The notes under the pieces are model-generated. The model did no database searches and was not told the DNA's origin. It worked only from the letters and a program-made list of their open reading frames with translations. From Opitutaceae bacterium (GTDB lineage: Bacteria > Verrucomicrobiota > Verrucomicrobiia > Opitutales > Opitutaceae): DNA of 43,004 nucleotides. Within the stretch, counting starts at the first letter, position 1, and each line of letters begins with the position of its first letter. The position numbers and the translations under genes are program-made. Positions 8,359 to 16,437 of the stretch are shown here, in pieces. The DNA lies in NCBI GenBank assembly GCA_014376585.1, contig JACMRG010000373.1, forward strand, positions 1-43,004. Reading direction: 5' to 3'.

Positions 8359-10235
8359 GGCGCGGGAGTGAAGAGTTCGAAGGAGGCGAAGGTCGTGGCG
8401 GTGAGGGTCGCGACGGCGGAGACGTAGGCCGGCGCGGAATTGTCCACGGCTCGCACGGTGTAGGTGTAGGGCGTGCCGGGGGTCGCGGTGCTGTCGGTAA
8501 ACGTCGTCGCCGTAGTTTGGCCGATGAGGCTCGCGGTGGCCGGACCGTTCGAAGTGAGAAAGCGGAACACTTGATAAACGCCGATGCCGTTGGCCGAGGT
8601 CGAGGCGGCCCAGTTGAGGGCGACGAAGGTAGAACCGAGCGTGCCGGCCTGAAACGCGGTGGGCGGGGTCGGTCCGAGGACGGTGAAGGGCGCGGCGCGG
8701 ACGGTCGTGAGGTAGTTGGCGTCGCCGGGATAGACGGCATCGATCAAGCGCACGGTGCCCGCGGCTAGCGTCGTCCCGACAGTGACAGCGGTCGTGGTGC
8801 CGGTGAACCGGTAGGTCGCCCCGCCGGTGGGCGCGGCCACAGCGGTCGAAAACGGATTGGCGAAGGTGGCGTTAAGCGCGCCGGCGGCCACCGCGTAGGT
8901 GCCGGTAGCATCCGGCGCGACCGAGCGCGCGGCAAAGGTGCCGGTGGGCGTGGCTTTGTTGACGATGAGGGTGAAGCCGCGTTTCAGCCAGCCGTTGGTC
9001 CAGCCGTAATTCGACATCCAATGGTTGCCCGAGCCGACGCTGGCAGGCTGGTAAGTGAGCGCATAGGAATAAGTGCTTCGCGGGCTGAAGTAGGCCCAGG
9101 GTCCATACTCGACCAATGCGCCGTCGCCCTTGTAACCGTTGATCCCGGTCGCACCCATCTGGCCGGAAGGATCGTTGGCCGTAAAATTCACCGTTACCGA
9201 CTGACCAAAAGAAATCGAGGGATTGGTGGTCGGCCCGTCAAAGGTCTGTCCGGCACTCGTCGTGACAGTGACAGGATTCACATCCCCAACATAGAAGGTG
9301 ATCCACTGGTCCGCGTAGTTGGTGTAGCTGTCCACCAACCGATATTGATAGGCGTAGGTGCCGACGCCGCCGTCGGGAACGTAGGAGGAGGAACCAAGCG
9401 ACTGGATACCGACGCTCAGGCTCGATCCATTGGGGCGCCAAATCGCGCCATCGGTGAAGGCTACGCCGAAGTTGGCCGTGCCTCCGCGGTTTAGCGTCAC
9501 CGCTTGGCCCAGGTTCGTAACGACTGCGGCTACCGAACCGGTTGGCGTGATATTGGCGGCCGTCACATACCAGATGAGTTGCTTCACATCGGAGCCGTTG
9601 GCGTTGGCCACGCTGATCCACGAGTTCACATTGGCCGAGGCGGTGATACGACCTGAGACCAGACCGGTGGACGTGTTCACCGAGAGCCCGGCGGGGAGGC
9701 TGCTCGCGTTGTAGGCCGTCACCGGGCCGTTTACCGCGCCGATCTGATACGAAACATTCTGGCCCTGATTCACCGACACTCCGAGCGCCGAGGTGATCAC
9801 CGGCCCGGGCGGCGGCGTCGAGACGGTGATGGCGTAAGGACCGACACCGTTATACCACGGGCGGCCGTCCATCGCCGTGAAGGTCACATACCACGTGCCG
9901 GCCTGATTGAGCATCACGGAGGCGCTGGCGGAGGCGGGGCTCGTGAAGGCAGGCAACCAGTCATGGACGTTGGACGAGCTGCCATCCGGGGCCTGGACGT
10001 TGATAATAATCCGCAGGATGCTCAGACGACTGGGTGTGTTCCAATCGTTGCCGTCGGAGTTATCGGAGGCGGTCGCTTGCGCCGTGGCACCGATGGTCAC
10101 CGTCTGCCCTACCAGGGCCGTGGCAGGCACAGTGATGGCGGTGAACTCCGGTGGCGCGACCAACTGGGCACGGGCGGCGGTGAAGAGCGCGATGAACAGC
10201 ACTCCGACGCGGCAAAAACGGATCAGGGTATTCAT
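8355..10235 (-). CDS. Secreted multi-domain Ig-like/fibronectin III protein
   Basis: ATG at 10233-10235 gives a compact signal peptide (MNTLIRFCRVGVLFIALFTAARA). A TTG at 10253 would overlap the upstream stop (TTGA) and add six residues, so it cannot be excluded. The mature protein is a chain of beta-sandwich modules: two or three Ig-like domains, a putative-Ig (He_PIG-type) segment near LPAGLSVNTSTGLVSG, a further Ig/bacterial-repeat region, and a C-terminal fibronectin type III domain (ALNWAAS to YTYTVRAVDNSAP). There are no catalytic residues. Its stop overlaps the Rhs start by ATGA, so the two are probably translated together. It may act as adhesin, scaffold or carrier for the Rhs protein. 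That role is inferred from position only. Confidence 0.8.
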   Translation of the reverse strand: MNTLIRFCRVGVLFIALFTAARAQLVAPPEFTAITVPATALVGQTVTIGATAQATASDNSDGNDWNTPSRLSILRIIINVQAPDGSSSNVHDWLPAFTSPASASASVMLNQAGTWYVTFTAMDGRPWYNGVGPYAITVSTPPPGPVITSALGVSVNQGQNVSYQIGAVNGPVTAYNASSLPAGLSVNTSTGLVSGRITASANVNSWISVANANGSDVKQLIWYVTAANITPTGSVAAVVTNLGQAVTLNRGGTANFGVAFTDGAIWRPNGSSLSVGIQSLGSSSYVPDGGVGTYAYQYRLVDSYTNYADQWITFYVGDVNPVTVTTSAGQTFDGPTTNPSISFGQSVTVNFTANDPSGQMGATGINGYKGDGALVEYGPWAYFSPRSTYSYALTYQPASVGSGNHWMSNYGWTNGWLKRGFTLIVNKATPTGTFAARSVAPDATGTYAVAAGALNATFANPFSTAVAAPTGGATYRFTGTTTAVTVGTTLAAGTVRLIDAVYPGDANYLTTVRAAPFTVLGPTPPTAFQAGTLGSTFVALNWAASTSANGIGVYQVFRFLTSNGPATASLIGQTTATTFTDSTATPGTPYTYTVRAVDNSAPAYVSAVATLTATTFASFELFTPAP

Positions 10236-10249
10236 CGCCGGGAACGCGT

Positions 10250-11020
10250 TCAACCCTTCGTTCCGACGGTGCAGGTGATGACGGGAGTCGCACCCGGCAA
10301 GGCCGGCTCGAACTCCAAAAAGACCGGAAACGAAGCGAGCGCGGCGGTCGAGCGCGGCGTCACGCTGACCTGCACGCGCCCCCCGCCGAGGTCACTGATC
10401 GTCGCGGTCGCACCGGCCATAGCGCGGGCTCTCGTCAGCTTGGTCGCGGCCCCAGCGAGGGTAAGCACGGTTGACTTGGCCGACGCCGCCTCGCCGACGG
10501 CCCAGACCAGCTCGGACTGACTCAGGGTGGCCACCTTTTCCCTATCGTGGGTCACGATGATCGTCTTCTCTCCTTGATCGGTGAGCAGCCGGATCACATC
10601 GGCGTCGCTCCCGGTGCCGGGCTTGGCGTCGAAGAGGGTAGAGATTTCCGCGGTGCCCTGCGGTGGCACGGTCGGGGGATAGGACACGATGAAAAGGTCG
10701 CCGGAACTCTGGACGCCGTTGATTTTCAACGGACGATCAGAGGGATTTTGCACCGTGACACTGAACCCCCCTTTCGCGTCGTTCCACTTTAGCTTCAGCG
10801 CCACCCGCTGAGCCAAACTTACGGCCAGCGGCGTGGTCGGGATGGGACGGTCGGCGGCGGCAAGGTCGGTCGCCTTGACGGTCGTGAGGTCGATCTTGGC
10901 CCCCGGCGTGACCGGGGCCGGCTGGGCCGAAAGCGGAGCGGCGAGCGCCAGGAGCAAGGCGGCGATGAACGAAACGGGCAATTTTACGAGCGCCGAAAAC
11001 GGCGTGGAGCGGGTTTGCAC
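10250..11020 (-). CDS. Exported DUF1573-like (ASH/Ig-fold) protein
   Basis: The frame is open from 11104, but a GTG at 11020 (256 residues) is preferred because an intrinsic terminator lies at 11028-11048, between it and the regulator gene upstream. A TTG at 10981 is another possible start. After an N-terminal hydrophobic segment (PVSFIAALLLALAAPLSAQ) a domain reads KGGFSVTVQNPSDRPLKINGV to PQGTAEISTLFDAKPG. This is the pattern of DUF1573/ASH-type Ig domains, without the usual cysteines. The C-terminal half is a second beta-rich region. It is the first gene of the module leading to the Rhs gene and ends four bases into a possible TTG start of the next gene. Its function is unknown; a structural or assembly role in the envelope is plausible. 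Confidence 0.72.
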   Translation of the reverse strand: MQTRSTPFSALVKLPVSFIAALLLALAAPLSAQPAPVTPGAKIDLTTVKATDLAAADRPIPTTPLAVSLAQRVALKLKWNDAKGGFSVTVQNPSDRPLKINGVQSSGDLFIVSYPPTVPPQGTAEISTLFDAKPGTGSDADVIRLLTDQGEKTIIVTHDREKVATLSQSELVWAVGEAASAKSTVLTLAGAATKLTRARAMAGATATISDLGGGRVQVSVTPRSTAALASFPVFLEFEPALPGATPVITCTVGTKG

Positions 11021-11027
11021 GCATGGG

Positions 11028-11048
11028 AAAAAACCCGGCGAGGCCGGG
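11028..11048 (-). terminator. Intrinsic terminator after the response regulator gene
   Basis: On the minus strand, cccggc-ctc-gccggg (11034-11048) is followed by six T (11028-11033). It lies after the response-regulator stop and before the DUF1573-like gene, so it should separate the two transcripts. It could also act as an attenuator if transcription starts further up. Confidence 0.75.
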
Positions 11049-11141
11049 CGGGGAAATCCCGGCGTTTGGTGTATCGGCACAAAACGCCGCGCGGCTGCTG
11101 GCACGGGGCTTGTCCGGTCGCACGGGCGCGCGCGGCGCGGC

Positions 11142-11858
11142 CTACCGGCGCGGGCGCGGGTAGCGCGCGAAGCCGTGTTCGGCGAGCCACTCGAGCAACT
11201 CGGCGGCGCTGCGCAGACCGAGTTTGTGCATGATGCGGTGGCGGTGGTTGCGCACCGTCACCGGCTGCAACCTCAGCAACGCGGCGACGACCGCCGGGGT
11301 GAGATTATCCCCGAGCAGCGGGAGCAGCTCGAGCTCGCGGTCCGAGAGGAGCTTGGTGAAACCGTGCGGATCGCGCCGCAGCCGCGCCCGCGCGGCGGTA
11401 AACTCCGGGGAATAAAACTCCCGCCCCGCCAAAATCTCCTCGGCCGCGTGGGCGAAATCGCCGGCGTGCACGGAGAATTTATTCAGAATCCCCACCACGT
11501 TTTCGGCGACGGCCCGCATCACCATCGCCTCGTCGAAGCGCGCGGTGAACAGCAGCACGCGCGGTGGCGGGCGCAGGGCCCGGAGGACGGGGAGCAGGTC
11601 GAGCCCGCCGCCATCCGGCAGCCCGAGATCGAGCACCACCAGCGCCGGACCGTGCAGCCGGGCCAGATCGCGACCGCGCGCCAACTCCCCGGCCTCGTAA
11701 AAAATCGCCGCCGGGAACCGCGCGCGCAAGGCCCGCTTCACCCCCTCGCGCATCATCGCGTGCTCTTCAATCAGCAGAATACGGATGGGCTCCGGGGATT
11801 GGGGATTGGGGATTGGGGATTGGGGATTGGGGGCATCGCACGGGGTCGGGGAATTCAT
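11142..11858 (-). CDS. NarL/FixJ-type response regulator with LuxR HTH output
   Basis: The 238-residue DNA-binding regulator has a receiver domain at residues ~25-140, with acidic pair Glu31-Glu32, phosphoacceptor Asp77 (VVLDLGLPDG), Thr105 and Lys127 (NKFS). The LuxR-type helix-turn-helix spans ~172-232 (LSDRELELLPLLGDNLTPAVVAALL to VRNHRHRIMHKLGLRS). No histidine kinase is nearby. The ATG at 11856-11858 is the only usual start that includes the first receiver strand (IRILLIEEH). This forces the unusual N-terminus NPQSPIPNPQSPEP, encoded by five 7-bp repeats. Copy-number change there would alter the frame. It lies upstream of the DUF1573-Ig-Rhs module, in the same orientation but behind a terminator, so control of that module is possible but unproven. 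Confidence 0.88.
   Translation of the reverse strand: MNSPTPCDAPNPQSPIPNPQSPEPIRILLIEEHAMMREGVKRALRARFPAAIFYEAGELARGRDLARLHGPALVVLDLGLPDGGGLDLLPVLRALRPPPRVLLFTARFDEAMVMRAVAENVVGILNKFSVHAGDFAHAAEEILAGREFYSPEFTAARARLRRDPHGFTKLLSDRELELLPLLGDNLTPAVVAALLRLQPVTVRNHRHRIMHKLGLRSAAELLEWLAEHGFARYPRPRR
11794..11828 (+). repeat. Five tandem ggggatt heptamers in the regulator's 5' coding end
   Basis: There are five perfect 7-bp units, with further G residues after them. The plus strand has the form needed for a G-quadruplex. Because 7 is not a multiple of 3, gain or loss of one or two units shifts the regulator's reading frame. Confidence 0.9.
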
Positions 11859-12250
11859 AGTGCTATTGAAAGTAATTATCCGAAAAATACGTTACAACCG
11901 GCCGAAAATTCATTTAACCGCAGTTGAAGCCGAGGTGGACGAGGGAAAGGGCACATGCCTGCGAGTGAAACTGACCGGGCCGATGAGTGGAGAAAGTCAC
12001 CGGCCTGATGCTCGCAAATGATCGGAGAATCGAATTACCCCCGCTGGCGCCGGCCGGATTTTTTACCGCTGATAGCGGATGCGGCGGATGAAATTATAGG
12101 CCGCTTACCGCGTATCCGCGTTATCTGCGCGATCAGCGGTTAAGAATTCATTCATGGGAACTAGCGAGAAACCTGAAAACTCCGTGCAGCTCGACCCGTG
12201 GGCGAACTTGCCGGGAACTCTCCGGGCCGTTGGAGTGACCGTGTTTTCCC
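11859..12250. other. Intergenic region between divergent genes, with a dispersed-type repeat
   Basis: No gene is seen in these ~390 bases. An AT-rich patch at ~11861-11915 precedes the regulator and probably holds its promoter, although no convincing -35/-10 pair can be assigned. At 12065-12140 there is an inverted repeat with perfect 9-bp outer arms (accgctgat/atcagcggt) and partly matching inner segments rich in gcggat. It resembles dispersed intergenic repeats seen in many bacterial genomes. The rest, up to the esterase start, shows nothing clear. Confidence 0.5.
12065..12140. repeat. Imperfect palindromic repeat (accgctgat family)
   Basis: Outer arms accgctgat (12065-12073) and atcagcggt (12132-12140) pair perfectly. 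The inner parts (gcggcggat and atccgcg) pair approximately. It has no coding potential and is probably a dispersed repeat. Confidence 0.5.
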
Positions 12251-13870
12251 ATGCACCCGCTCCGTCGTCCCGTTCTCGCGTTCTGCCTCTTTGCTTTTGT
12301 TTCCTCCGCCGCGCGCGCCGACGTTATGCTCGCGCCGCTGTTCACAGATCACGCCATCCTCCAGCGCGACCAGCCGCTCCCAGTCTGGGGCATCGCCGAT
12401 GCCGGCGAAAAAATCACCGTCACCTTCCACGGCCAGCGAGCCGCCACCACCGCCGCGAACGACGGGCGCTGGATCGTCCTCCTCGAGCCGTTGCCCGCCG
12501 ATGCCGTCGGCGCCGAGCTCGTCGTCGCGGGGAAAAACACCGTCACGCTCAGCGACGTTCTCATCGGCGAGGTGTGGCTCTGCTCCGGCCAGTCCAACAT
12601 GGAATTCACCCTCGAGGCGCGGCCCGGCACCTGGCAGGCCAACAGTCGCGTCAACAACGCCGCCGCGGAAATCGTCGCCGCGAATTTCCCCCTGATCCGC
12701 CACGTGCGCATCGAGCAGACCGTCGCCACCGCCTCGGCCGATACCGTTAAAACATCCGGCTGGGTAGCCGCCTCGCCCGCGACCGTCGGCGGCTTTACCG
12801 CGGTCGGGTATTTTTTCGCCCGCGACCTTTTTCAGAAACTCGGCGTGCCCATCGGCCTCGTGCACGCCTCTTGGGGCGGCACGCCGGTCGAGTCATGGAT
12901 GAGCCCCGCCGCCATCGCGAGTTCGCCCGGCTTGGCGACTATCAACGAGCGCTGGACCCAAAACCTCGCCGATTATCCCGCGCGAAAAGCCAGGTTCGAC
13001 ACCGACATCGCGGCGTGGACCGCCGCCGAAGCCGCCGCCCGCGCCGCCACTCCCACCACTGCACCGACTCCGATCAAACCTTCCGCCAAGCCCGCGCCGC
13101 CCACACCGCTCGCTGCCTTCTTGAAGGCTAACCCCAAGCCCCGCCCGCCTCGGGGCGCCGGCGATTCCTGGACGCCCTCCGGCCTCTTCAACGGCATGAT
13201 CAACCCGCTCCTGCCCTACGCGCTGCGCGGCGCGATCTGGTATCAGGGCGAGAGCAACGCCGACCACGCCGCCGAGTATCACGCCCAGTTTTCGGCGATG
13301 ATCACCGCGTGGCGCGCGCACTGCGGGCAGGGGGATTTTCCTTTCTACTGGGTCAATCTCGCCCCTTACAAAAACTCCGGCGACAAGACCGCGCGCACCT
13401 ACGCTTTTCTCCGCGAGGCGCAGACCCAGGCACTCACATTGCCCAACACCGGTCAGGCCCTCGCCATCGACATCGGCAACCCGGAAGACATCCACCCGAC
13501 CAACAAACAGGACGTCGGCCGGCGCCTCGCACTGCTCGCGAAGAATCGCGTTTACGGATTCACCGCGGCAGATACCGGCCCCACCTTCGTGCGCGCCACG
13601 CGCGAAGGCTCCGGGCTACGCGTGACGTTTACCCACGCCGGCGACGGCCTCGTGGCGCATGACCGCCCCGCGCAAGCCCTCGAGATCGCCGGCGCCGACC
13701 GTGTCTTCCATCCGGCCACCGCCAAAATCGTGCGCGATACCCTGCTCGTCTCCGCGCCCGAAGTGAAAGAGCCGGTCGCCGTGCGTTACGCGTGGACGAA
13801 CGCGCCGCTCGCCAATCTTTACAACGGCTCCGGACTGCCCGCCGTGCCGTTTCGCTCGGACAGTTGGTGA
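12251..13870 (+). CDS. Exported sialate O-acetylesterase family protein
   Basis: This SGNH-type carbohydrate esterase is expected to remove O-acetyl groups from sialic acid or from acetylated plant polysaccharides. It has 539 residues with a signal peptide (residues ~1-23, ending AARA). An N-terminal beta-sandwich leads to the nucleophile motif LCSGQSNMEF (Ser115). A second block, WYQGESNADHAAEY (~residue 330), and DIHPTNKQDVGRRL (Asp/His dyad, His at ~415) complete the active site. A Pro/Ala-rich insert lies at ~255-295 between the motifs. The start is fixed by the signal peptide. A strong terminator directly follows the stop, so it is probably monocistronic. A sialidase at the far end of the window makes a sialic-acid role possible, but the family is broad. 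Confidence 0.9.
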   Translation: MHPLRRPVLAFCLFAFVSSAARADVMLAPLFTDHAILQRDQPLPVWGIADAGEKITVTFHGQRAATTAANDGRWIVLLEPLPADAVGAELVVAGKNTVTLSDVLIGEVWLCSGQSNMEFTLEARPGTWQANSRVNNAAAEIVAANFPLIRHVRIEQTVATASADTVKTSGWVAASPATVGGFTAVGYFFARDLFQKLGVPIGLVHASWGGTPVESWMSPAAIASSPGLATINERWTQNLADYPARKARFDTDIAAWTAAEAAARAATPTTAPTPIKPSAKPAPPTPLAAFLKANPKPRPPRGAGDSWTPSGLFNGMINPLLPYALRGAIWYQGESNADHAAEYHAQFSAMITAWRAHCGQGDFPFYWVNLAPYKNSGDKTARTYAFLREAQTQALTLPNTGQALAIDIGNPEDIHPTNKQDVGRRLALLAKNRVYGFTAADTGPTFVRATREGSGLRVTFTHAGDGLVAHDRPAQALEIAGADRVFHPATAKIVRDTLLVSAPEVKEPVAVRYAWTNAPLANLYNGSGLPAVPFRSDSW

Positions 13871-13875
13871 GGTGG

Positions 13876-13901
13876 AGCGCGTTGACCTCAACGCGCTTTT
13901 T
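13876..13901 (+). terminator. Intrinsic terminator after the esterase
   Basis: A perfect 10-bp stem, agcgcgttga-cc-tcaacgcgct, is followed by a short T tract (13897-13901). It begins five bases after the esterase stop codon. Confidence 0.85.
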
Positions 13902-13933
13902 GAGAACGACGTCCCTACGCGAGCCCGAGTCCG

Positions 13934-13985
13934 GCGGCTTGGGGTCAAGCCGCGCCACCCGCAGAGCGCGTTGGAGTCAACACGC
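13934..13985. repeat. Two further hairpins related to the terminator stem
   Basis: gcggcttg-gggt-caagccgc (13934-13953) is a perfect 8-bp stem, and gcgcgttg-gagt-caacacgc (13966-13985) has one mismatch. Both share the g..ttg/caa..c design of the terminator hairpin at 13876 but lack T tracts. They look like members of a REP-like hairpin family. Confidence 0.6.
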
Positions 13986-14057
13986 ACCACTTGCACACTC
14001 GTCACAGAGTGCGGCCTTGCACGAGGGCAATAAGTCTTCATCAAAAGCAACGCGTCC

Positions 14058-15062
14058 ATGACCACCCTCAAACCCCATGCGCCCCGGGCGAAGGTCGGCA
14101 CCGAGCTGATTTTGGCCACCAAGCCTTTCGCCACGGATGATACGCTGCGCAGTTGGTGGGTGATTTTATCGACGTTGGCTCTGCTGGTGATCGCGTTTGC
14201 CGGCACCTTCGCTCCGCTGCCCTACGCTGCTCGGATCGCGTCCAGTGTGATCGCAGGCCTGTTGCTCGTGCGGTTTTTTGTCATCTACCACGATCAGCAA
14301 CATCACGCGATTTTACCCCGCTCCAGAATCGCCGGGGGCCTGATGCGCGTGTTCGGCATCCTGGCGCTCAGCCCGAGCAGCGTGTGGCGCAGCTCGCACA
14401 ACCACCATCACAACCACAACTCCAAGCTGCGCGGTTCGCACATCGGCTCGTATCCGATCATGACCAAAGACCAGTTCCGCCGCAGCCCGCGCGGGAAGCG
14501 CATCATGTATCTCTTCGTGCGCCATCCGCTCACCATCCTCTTCGGTTACGTGTTCATGTTTCTCCAGGGGATGTGCATTTATCCGTTCTTCAATCACCCG
14601 CGCGAACATCTCGACTGCCTCGTGGCGGTGATCGTCCACCTCGCGATCAGCGTGACGCTCTGCATGCTGGGCGGCTGGCAGGCGCTGGTGCTCACGCAGC
14701 TGATTCCCCACTTCGTGATGGATGCGCTCGGCTCGTATCTGTTTTACGCGCAGCATAATTTTCCCGGCGTTTCCTTCAGCGACAAGGACGGCTGGACCTA
14801 CGAAAAAGCCGCCATGGAATCATCCAGCTACATGCGCACCGGCCGGCTCTTTGGCTGGCTCACCGCCAACATCGGTTACCACCACATCCACCACCTCAAC
14901 CACCGCATCCCGTTTTACCGACTGCCCGAGGTCATGGCGGCGATCCCCGAACTGCAGGCGCCGAAGACCACTTCGTTGTGGCCGTGGGATATCGTGCGCT
15001 GCCTGCGACTCAAAGTGTGGGATGTGGAAACCCAGCGCATGGTCGGTGTGCGGGGGCTGTGA
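14058..15062 (+). CDS. Membrane fatty-acid desaturase
   Basis: The 334-residue integral membrane di-iron desaturase introduces a double bond into acyl chains of membrane lipids. All three histidine clusters of the family are visible: HDQQHH (78-83), HNHHHNH (114-120) and GYHHIHHLNH (His275, 276, 278, 279). Hydrophobic segments lie at ~34-75 and ~155-225, with the histidine boxes facing the cytosol in the family model. Family members include omega-3/omega-6 acyl-lipid desaturases; the regiospecificity cannot be read from the sequence. ATG at 14058 fits the N-terminus. It lies 113 bp before lpxD, with a hairpin between, so co-transcription with lpxD is uncertain. Temperature-dependent control would be typical, but no signal is visible. 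Confidence 0.88.
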   Translation: MTTLKPHAPRAKVGTELILATKPFATDDTLRSWWVILSTLALLVIAFAGTFAPLPYAARIASSVIAGLLLVRFFVIYHDQQHHAILPRSRIAGGLMRVFGILALSPSSVWRSSHNHHHNHNSKLRGSHIGSYPIMTKDQFRRSPRGKRIMYLFVRHPLTILFGYVFMFLQGMCIYPFFNHPREHLDCLVAVIVHLAISVTLCMLGGWQALVLTQLIPHFVMDALGSYLFYAQHNFPGVSFSDKDGWTYEKAAMESSSYMRTGRLFGWLTANIGYHHIHHLNHRIPFYRLPEVMAAIPELQAPKTTSLWPWDIVRCLRLKVWDVETQRMVGVRGL

Positions 15063-15072
15063 AGTTGCAGAA

Positions 15073-15112
15073 CCGAGCGGTGGTCGGTTTTTCGCGCCCG
15101 ACCACCGCTCGG
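15073..15112. repeat. Perfect 15-bp inverted repeat between desaturase and lpxD
   Basis: Arms ccgagcggtggtcgg (15073-15087) and ccgaccaccgctcgg (15098-15112) enclose a 10-bp loop. There is no T tract after it. It may be a Rho-type transcript end, a REP element or a stabilising 3' hairpin. Confidence 0.75.
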
Positions 15113-15175
15113 GCCTGCAGTATGAATTGAAAATCACCCTTCAATCTCCGGTCCCTTGACGATACGCCCATTCCC

Positions 15176-16204
15176 ATGACCTTCACCGTCGCTCAAATCG
15201 CCGCCCAGCTCCAAGGTGAAGTCCGCGGCGACGGCACCGTGGTGCTCACCGGTTTCGCCGCCGCCGACCGGGCCCGAGCCGGTGATCTCACGTTTGCCGA
15301 AAAGGACACTTACTTCGCGGCGGCCGAGGCCAGTGCGGCATCGGCGATTCTTGTTTCGGGCCCCTTCACCTCGGCGACGAAGGCCGTCATTCGCGTGGCC
15401 AACTCCCGCGTGGCCGCAGCGCGAATGGTGGCGCTGTTTTTCCCGCCGGAAGAATTTGCACCCGGCATTCACGCGAGCGCGTTCATCGCGCCCACCGCAC
15501 AGATCGACGCCACCGCCCACATCGGACCCGGCTGCGTGATTGGCGCCGGCGTCAGCATCGGCGCGCGTTCCGCCCTCATCGGCGGGAATCACATCGGGGC
15601 CGACGCCAAGCTCGGCGACGATGTGCGGCTGTTTCCCAACGTCGTCATCTACGCACGCACGCAGATCGGACATCGCGTCGCGATTCATGCGGGCACCGTG
15701 ATCGGCTCCGACGGCTATGGCTACGTTTTCGATCAGGGTCGGCACGTCAAAATTCTCCAGGTGGGCAACGTGGTCATCGGCGACGACGTGGAGATCGGTT
15801 CCAACACCTCGATCGACCGCGCGGCACTCGGCTCAACCGTGATCGGCGCCGGCACCAAAATCGACAACCTCGTGCACGTCGCGCACAACGTCGTCTTCGG
15901 CAAACACTGCCTCGTGATGGGCCAGTGCGGTTTCGCCGGGAGCACGGTGTTTGGTGATTATTGTGTGATCGCATCGCAGTCGGGCGTCGGTGGACATCTC
16001 AAGATCGGGCGGCAGGTAACCATCGGCGCGAAATCCGGCGTGATGCGCGATGTCGGGGAGAAGGAAACGGTGCTCGGCTACCCCGCGGTGCCCGACAAGC
16101 AGGCGAAGCGGCAATGGATCGGCGTGCAGCGTTTGCCGGAGATGACAGTTAAATTGCGCGAACTCGAAAAACAGGTCGCAGCACTCACGGCGAAACTGGG
16201 TTGA
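15176..16204 (+). CDS. lpxD: UDP-3-O-(3-hydroxyacyl)glucosamine N-acyltransferase
   Basis: LpxD transfers a 3-hydroxyacyl chain from ACP to the 2-amino group of UDP-3-O-acyl-glucosamine, the third step of lipid A synthesis in the cytosol. The 342 residues match the family's usual length. The uridine-binding N-terminal domain (~1-95, [14 protein letters not shown]) leads into the left-handed beta-helix of hexapeptide repeats (~96-305; [34 protein letters not shown]). The catalytic histidine is His237 in NLVHVAHNV, and GSDGYGYVF is the conserved acyl/nucleotide loop. A short C-terminal helix follows ([15 protein letters not shown]). Neighbouring lpx or bam genes are absent, so the gene stands apart from the usual lipid A cluster. 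Its presence indicates a lipopolysaccharide-making, Gram-negative cell. Confidence 0.97.
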   Translation: MTFTVAQIAAQLQGEVRGDGTVVLTGFAAADRARAGDLTFAEKDTYFAAAEASAASAILVSGPFTSATKAVIRVANSRVAAARMVALFFPPEEFAPGIHASAFIAPTAQIDATAHIGPGCVIGAGVSIGARSALIGGNHIGADAKLGDDVRLFPNVVIYARTQIGHRVAIHAGTVIGSDGYGYVFDQGRHVKILQVGNVVIGDDVEIGSNTSIDRAALGSTVIGAGTKIDNLVHVAHNVVFGKHCLVMGQCGFAGSTVFGDYCVIASQSGVGGHLKIGRQVTIGAKSGVMRDVGEKETVLGYPAVPDKQAKRQWIGVQRLPEMTVKLRELEKQVAALTAKLG

Positions 16205-16228
16205 GCGTTTTGAGCGGAGTCCGTGCTG

Positions 16229-16251
16229 GACCGCGCGCTCCGCGCGCGGTC
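16229..16251. repeat. 9-bp stem hairpin after lpxD
   Basis: The arms gaccgcgcg and cgcgcggtc enclose a 5-bp loop, 25 bp after the lpxD stop. No T tract follows. It is probably a transcript-end hairpin or part of the repeat cluster that follows. Confidence 0.55.
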
Positions 16252-16278
16252 GGTGGGACGCGGTGAGACAAGACGGGG

Positions 16279-16342
16279 TGTAGCCGCGCCGCTGAGCCTG
16301 GACCGGGGTCGGCGACCCCGGCCACAGAGACCCCCGGCTACA
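16279..16342. repeat. Nested palindromic intergenic repeat
   Basis: Outer arms tgtagccg (16279-16286) and cggctaca (16335-16342) enclose an inner perfect hairpin ccggggtc-ggc-gaccccgg (16303-16321). There is no coding sense and no tRNA features. It is probably a dispersed repeat of the genome, between two convergent genes. Confidence 0.6.
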
Positions 16343-16437
16343 TGTGAAACGGGGCTCAACGAATCGGACCGCGGCTGGAGCCGGGGGTAAGCTGTAATTG
16401 CGCGCGGAGCGCACCGCCCGCCTCGGATTCCGCCCAT

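Noticed and set aside
11021-11104. Upstream GTG (11104) as start of the DUF1573-like gene
   Set aside because: The extension crosses an intrinsic terminator and places 42 Pro/Arg-rich residues ahead of the signal peptide.
16279-16342. tRNA-like folding
   Set aside because: Nested palindrome only; no acceptor, T-loop or anticodon pattern, and no CCA.
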